DNA of 64,000 nt from Corynespora cassiicola. Its lineage: Eukaryota > Ascomycota > Dothideomycetes > Pleosporales > Corynesporascaceae. Of the stretch, positions 59,790-64,000 are shown piece after piece. The translations under genes and the position numbers were made by a program. Where the stretch lies: positions 2,232,001 to 2,296,000 of the forward strand of contig JAEUWY010000001.1 of assembly GCA_022059125.1 (NCBI GenBank), written 5' to 3'. The first letter of the stretch is position 1, and each line of letters starts with the position of its first letter. The notes under the pieces are model-generated. The model was not told the DNA's origin and did no database searches. It saw nothing but the letters and a program-made list of their open reading frames with translations.

Positions 59790-60265
59790 TCACGACAGGC
59801 TTATAGCCCCGCGGCGGCTTTCGCGCATGTGAAGAAGGGCCTGGAAGCCACAGAAAACGAAAAATCCCTTTAAATTGTCAGAAAGTTGGCCCCTTTGGAA
59901 TACATGAAGCCGGAACGTACAATGTATATGAAAACGGCACCAAAGACGGCGCCAGCGACAGCGCCACCGTCTTCCGGGTCTTGGTCAGATCCCATCATGA
60001 TGTGGTTATTCGACTACAGAGTTGTTAGCATCTCTTCCTTGATTCTATCATTCTCCACTCCAATTGTGCGCAGGAAGTGTTCGTGACGACATCGGTGGTA
60101 CGGTGGCCAACGTACTTTGAATAGAGCGCCAATGACGGATAGGATTATGATGGCAAACACGGACACGACGACGCTGCAACTCCATCAGTACTTCTCTACC
60201 ATCGTATCTAACACCCAAGCATACCATGACCATGCATTCATCGCAGAAACAACGGGCTTCACCAT
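59790..60265 (-). CDS. V-type H+-ATPase Vo subunit f (YPR170W-B / RNaseK family)
   Basis: Small proton-pump membrane subunit. Rebuilt from four short exons, none of which gives a long open frame: 60265-60225, 60173-60116, 60013-59921 and 59867-59790 (introns 51, 102 and 53 bp); 89 residues. The N-terminus MVKPVVSAMNAWSC leads into a membrane helix ending FAIIILSVIGALF, then a loop with SDQDPEDGGAVAGAVFGAVF, then a second helix with FFVFCGFQALLHMR. The order (KPVVS, AW-C, ILSVI-LF, DPEDG-AVA, FFVFCGFQ) is that of yeast YPR170W-B, found as Vo subunit f, and more distantly of animal RNaseK. An alternative acceptor 6 bp upstream of the chosen one (60179) would insert two residues; the chosen one keeps the family length. 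Confidence 0.85.
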
Positions 60266-61830
60266 GGTGGGCGACTTGACGGCGGTCTTGTATTGCGGAG
60301 AGAGGAGGCGGGTAGCTTATCGGCGGCTCGGGGTCGCTCGGAGAGACGGTTTCGGGTCCGGAGGATATTTTTTATCGCACTGAGGATCTGAGGATATGGT
60401 GTGTGAGTCTCGCGATGTGCTTCGACGTTGTCGGCGGTGGTGGATGTGGGTTGAGGTTCGCATGAGGCGCTGGAGGAACGCTCATGATGCCTTGCGCGGC
60501 CTTGGCGGTCCGTTGGTCCGTGCATAGCTTGACGCACGCAGCGATCATCGGTAGCGACGCGTTCTCTCCACTTCAAAGTTGAGGACCGTGTCATCTCTCC
60601 TGGTCGCAACTCACCAAAATACTCCTTATCTTCTTGTTGGTCTGCAAACAATCACGCACGCTGCAAAGAACTATTCCCATCCTATGATATGGCGGGTTTT
60701 TCGAGCTGATCTCTTCGCCTGCTTGAATCTTGCGCCGTATCAGGTGTTTCGAATGCCTTTTTATAGCCGCATCCTAGGCGGATCATACACACCCCTGAGT
60801 TTCTGCATTGTCCACTTGGCCCAAGACCACAGGCCTTCGCACGAGTAGTGTATATGTTATGCTATCTTGTACTAGAATGCTTCTTTGGGGTGTCTTGATA
60901 CAGCCTTGTGCCCCTCCAAATTGATTCTTTATTTGACTCCTTTTGGGTCAAGGCATTTGGATCAAAAGTCGCATCGTGTCATTGCCTTCTCTACTCCCAC
61001 TTGAATCTGTTCATTTGCGTGCTTGCTTGAAGTCGACTAGACTTGATCAAAAGCCATTCTTCATCCGAATTCGTTACTCCTCAGTTCAGTCTTGTAACTC
61101 CCCTTAAGTTCTCCTTCAACAGAATTAACTCTCATGAATCAGCTTCAGTTTTCATGTGCTAAAGTAATTACACGAATTCGTAAGACTATGTCCCTTTCCT
61201 ACGGAACCTAATTTGTCTATGTGCTGTTCTTACGAGCCTTGAGAGAAGAACTCTTTCAGTGCGCATGAGATATTGTTATTGATGGAGGTACGAAAACGAT
61301 AGCTGAAGGAGAACGATGGCATGCGAAATTCATCAGGACACCGTTTGATGTTGGTGCACGTTTGATTGCAGTCAAACACACGAACCAGGATGGCTAAGCA
61401 ACCCTCTTGATAAAGATGACGACCCTATCTTATCAGGGCCTAGAAACAGCCCTGAGATAGCAAATGGCAATGTAACTTCAATCCATCATTGTAGTTCATA
61501 TCCATCGAATGTACATATAGTAAAACGGTGTCAAACACTCAGCAGTGCCTAATAGCTAAAAGTAGGAGAAACGTTGCTATCCGCACATGGAGTAAGATGG
61601 TGTGTTAAAAAAAAAAAAAAGTGAGCTCTTGTATGAGCAAACTTCAGAATGCAACCTTGGAAGGCACAGTAGCCTGTATCATGTCGCGTGATGACCTCGC
61701 CCCGTGTAACACTGCAAGTGCCTTCACCTGTCTACGCCTTCCCTATATTAAATCCCCAATACTTTCTCTTTCAACAATCGTCCTAAGCCTCTTTCTTTCT
61801 ACCCAAATACTTGATCAAACACTTGAAACA
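60266..61830. other. Intergenic region, AT-rich on the right
   Basis: About 1.55 kb between two start codons facing away from each other. 60,860-61,600 is AT-rich with no coding signal; a 15-base A run ends at 61620. No gene recognised. Confidence 0.55.
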
Positions 61831-62557
61831 ATGGCATTCCGAAACAACAGACTGGCCCTCACTATGGACTTCTCTGACTTGCGTCCCCAAGAAAAGGTAA
61901 AACTCCAAAAGATGCGCCCTCAAACTACTCAACCACCCTAATTTAGTGATAGGAAAGCATCCGAGACTTTATATTCTCATTCCAAAACCTTGATCCGCCA
62001 ATGTACTTCCAATGGGACCCACTTCGGCCCCAATGGATTCACATGGACCCCAGCCTCATCACCAACTCCCCTAGCCGCTGGCAGCTCTTGTACACCGTAT
62101 CTGTAAGCCCCCACCTACCAAATCATCTACAAATACACACCGTTTTTTTCCCTGATTTACATGCCACCAGGTCCAGGAAGTCGAAGCCCCAAACTACATC
62201 GTCAGAGTAAAGGACCTACTGGGCGGCGTCGTGATTGAGTTCAGATGGGTTTTGACGCAGGGCCCACCATCGCGCGAGTTGGTTTTTGATACTCTGGGCA
62301 GGATGGTAGGGCTGAATGAGCCGAAGTTAGACCCGAAGAAGATATGGATGAGTGAAGATGAGAGGAATCTGGAGGAGGAGAAGCTGGAAAGGAAAAGGAT
62401 CAAAGAGAAGGAGGAGATGGAGGAGTTGGAGAAGGAGTTGGAGGCTGAGGAACAAAAAGGGCATTTGAAGACTGGAGAGAAATTTGTGGGGGCTGAATAT
62501 GGGGTTAAGGAGGAGACGTCGGAGGCGGGTCTGGCCAGTGAAGGACAAGGAAACTAG
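61831..62557 (+). CDS. Unrecognised protein with charged coiled-coil C-terminus
   Basis: Introns at 61897-61952 and 62103-62170 give 200 residues; both have standard borders and keep frame. Residues 1-75 include DFIFSFQNLDPPMYFQWDP and WIHMDPSLITNSPSRWQLL, rich in Trp, Phe and Pro. The middle (IVRVKDLLGGVVIEFRWVLT) looks like beta strands. About residues 130-170 are a highly charged helix (EEEKLERKRIKEKEEMEELE) that should form a coiled coil. No signal peptide or membrane helix. I do not recognise the family and suggest no function. A second possible acceptor for the first intron (61945) would break frame. Confidence 0.6.
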
Positions 62558-63214
62558 GCAGATACCAATGTTTAAGGTTTGCTGATTATTGGCAGGGGTG
62601 GATTTGGGCTGAGGAGAATGACTAGTTTTAGGCAGGTGTTCCGGAAGGCGTTGTGGGTTGGAGTCAGTGAGGGTGGTATACAAGTAGTATGTGGTAACTT
62701 CGGGGTTTCAATGGTATTTCCACATGCTTCTGACTTTTTATTGACACTGGAGATATAAGTTCAAGGAGTTTTCTGAGGCTCAAACCAAACCCAACCGAAG
62801 GAGTACCGGATTGGCTCATCGACGGGAAATAGTAAAAGTTCTGGATTTTACCCAGTCTTCATTTATGTAAATCTAGCCTCTGGTAGTTTTAAATTCAAAA
62901 AATATGTAAAAAAAAAACGTCAAAGGCGGTATTAGGATGTGATTTCATTGTGGTAAATCATCCTTAACACCTCTAATGTTAGCCAACTAGACCACAGGCA
63001 GATTTTCAAGCTACAGTACATTTTTCCAGTTTTAGGTAACTTTCGGCTGGCTTTTTTTTTTTTTTACAGTAGCTGTTTAGCTCGTTGGTTTGTAACCAGC
63101 TCTAAGCTCATCCTCTCCGATTCATCATCGCTAGACTTTCAACGATCCCGTTGAACAACCCCAATTCTCTACCTAAAAAATCCCAACCCAATACCTTACA
63201 GCACGGTATTCCCC
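62558..63214. other. Intergenic region between convergent genes
   Basis: 657 bp, AT-rich, with A and T homopolymer runs (near 62909 and 63050-63065). No gene seen. Confidence 0.6.
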
Positions 63215-64000
63215 TCATCCCGCCAACACCCCCGCAATCTCCTTGGCCAACAACTGATGAATAGGCTGCGTGGGATGCAAACTATCCAACCAGAAATACT
63301 CGCTCGCCGCAAACTCACACTCGTCATACTTATCGTCCCACTCCTCCGTCCCCCCACTATACGCCGCACACGTCCCCACCGTATTCCTATACACAGCCGT
63401 CTCCTCAAACCGCCCAGGCTCATCCATGACCTCCCCAAACAGCGTAAGCGCATCATACACCCACACGGTCGAGTACGCAAAATCGTGATCCACGCTCCGC
63501 ACCATCTTGCCCAGCCGCGCATTGTAGTCCCCGACGCACTCCCGCATGGCCGGGACGCGCGTGGCATTCGCCGACGAGCCCGCGACCCGCGGCGCCCGCC
63601 ACAGCGGCGGCACGTTGACGAAGAGGAAATTGCGCGCCCCGACGCCATGCAGTTCCTCGGCTAGCTCGTAGTACCGCGCGATGAGGTCCGCGTTGTGCGC
63701 CGCGGGATCCCCGCTCGTGGACAGGTATCCGTTGACGCAGTCGTTGATGCCGATCCAGAGCGCGAAGACGGAGGTCGCGGGGTCGAAGGAGGTGGCGTTG
63801 TAGTATTGCTTGAAGGAGGCGATTTGGCCGGCGAGGTCGACGTTGAGGTTGGAGTCGACGATGGCTTCGTCGATGGTGGCGCCGGCGCGGGCGAAGTTGT
63901 AGGTTAACAGGGTCGAGGCGTTGTATGTGGTTGTGAGGTATGTGGGCCAGACTTCGCCGTTGGAGCTGCTGGATTGGCCGTTGCCCGTGGGATTGGAGGG
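63215..64000 (-). CDS. SGNH/GDSL esterase, CE16-like acetylesterase (3' part, start outside window)
   Basis: 262 codons are visible with no intron; the N-terminus with the first SGNH block (nucleophile Ser) lies beyond position 64000. Visible blocks: NFARAGATIDEAIVD (block II, Gly), FALWIGINDCVNGY (block III, GxND) and FWLDSLHPTQPIHQLLAKEI (block V, the Asp-His pair), so the part of the catalytic machinery that can be checked is complete. FLFVNVPPLWRAPRV is typical of fungal CE16 enzymes, which remove acetyl groups from xylo-oligosaccharides, but other GDSL lipases share it. Sequons (NATS, NAT) suggest secretion. Like the GH43 enzyme it would act on plant hemicellulose, though the two genes are 25 kb apart. 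Confidence 0.85.
   Translation of the reverse strand, partial: PSNPTGNGQSSSSNGEVWPTYLTTTYNASTLLTYNFARAGATIDEAIVDSNLNVDLAGQIASFKQYYNATSFDPATSVFALWIGINDCVNGYLSTSGDPAAHNADLIARYYELAEELHGVGARNFLFVNVPPLWRAPRVAGSSANATRVPAMRECVGDYNARLGKMVRSVDHDFAYSTVWVYDALTLFGEVMDEPGRFEETAVYRNTVGTCAAYSGGTEEWDDKYDECEFAASEYFWLDSLHPTQPIHQLLAKEIAGVLAG

Overview
The window is nuclear DNA of a filamentous ascomycete (Pezizomycotina; Dothideomycetes is my guess, not proven). Genes are interrupted by short GT-AG introns, mostly 42-100 bp, often with a CTAAC/CTGAC-like branch site. Both strands are used with no operons, and the proteins match fungal families: an Azf1-type C2H2 factor, Erg3, a Siz-type SUMO ligase, a fungal copper amine oxidase, Rad16, Arb1, Fyv10/Gid9, Bmt5, Lsc1, Elp3 and the V-ATPase f subunit. 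I rebuilt exon structures by hand from reading frame and splice consensus, so each CDS span runs from start codon to stop codon and the introns are listed in the evidence.

Layout. 1-2023: GC-rich leader without a supportable gene. 2024-3568 (+): Azf1-like zinc-finger factor. 3569-13639: about 10 kb with no supportable gene, rich in microsatellites and homopolymers. 13640-14740 (+): C-5 sterol desaturase. 15366-18571 (-): large SLIP-GC-like GTPase. 20153-22216 (-): SUMO E3 ligase, divergent from a small DUF2423 nucleolar-type protein at 22923-23621 (+). 24255-25686 (-): a methyltransferase and a GFA/CENP-V zinc domain that appear joined by one intron. 26847-29860 (+): CorA-like transporter. 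31048-33121 (+): copper amine oxidase.

The stretch 33122-42030 looks accessory and less GC-rich: an F-box protein, a secreted GH43 glycosidase, a divergent CFEM membrane protein, a tiny unknown gene whose first exon may be only the ATG, and a kinase-like protein. Housekeeping genes return with RAD16 (42442-45831), an HPP membrane protein (47368-48377), ARB1 (49386-51345), FYV10/GID9 (51891-53298), BMT5 (54592-53501), succinyl-CoA ligase alpha (56311-54993), ELP3 (57596-59379) and V-ATPase subunit f (60265-59790). The right end holds an unrecognised charged protein (61831-62557) and the 3' part of a secreted SGNH/CE16 esterase (63215-64000, 5' end outside the window).

The genes do not form one pathway. 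Local themes are translation and ribosome biogenesis (ARB1, BMT5, ELP3, the DUF2423 protein), protein modification and turnover (SUMO ligase, GID subunit, F-box protein), carbohydrate breakdown (GH43, CE16) and DNA repair (RAD16). I saw no transposon, CRISPR array, rRNA or tRNA that I could support. The best candidates for something new are the methyltransferase-GFA fusion, the cysteine-depleted CFEM protein, the large GTPase and the unknown small genes.
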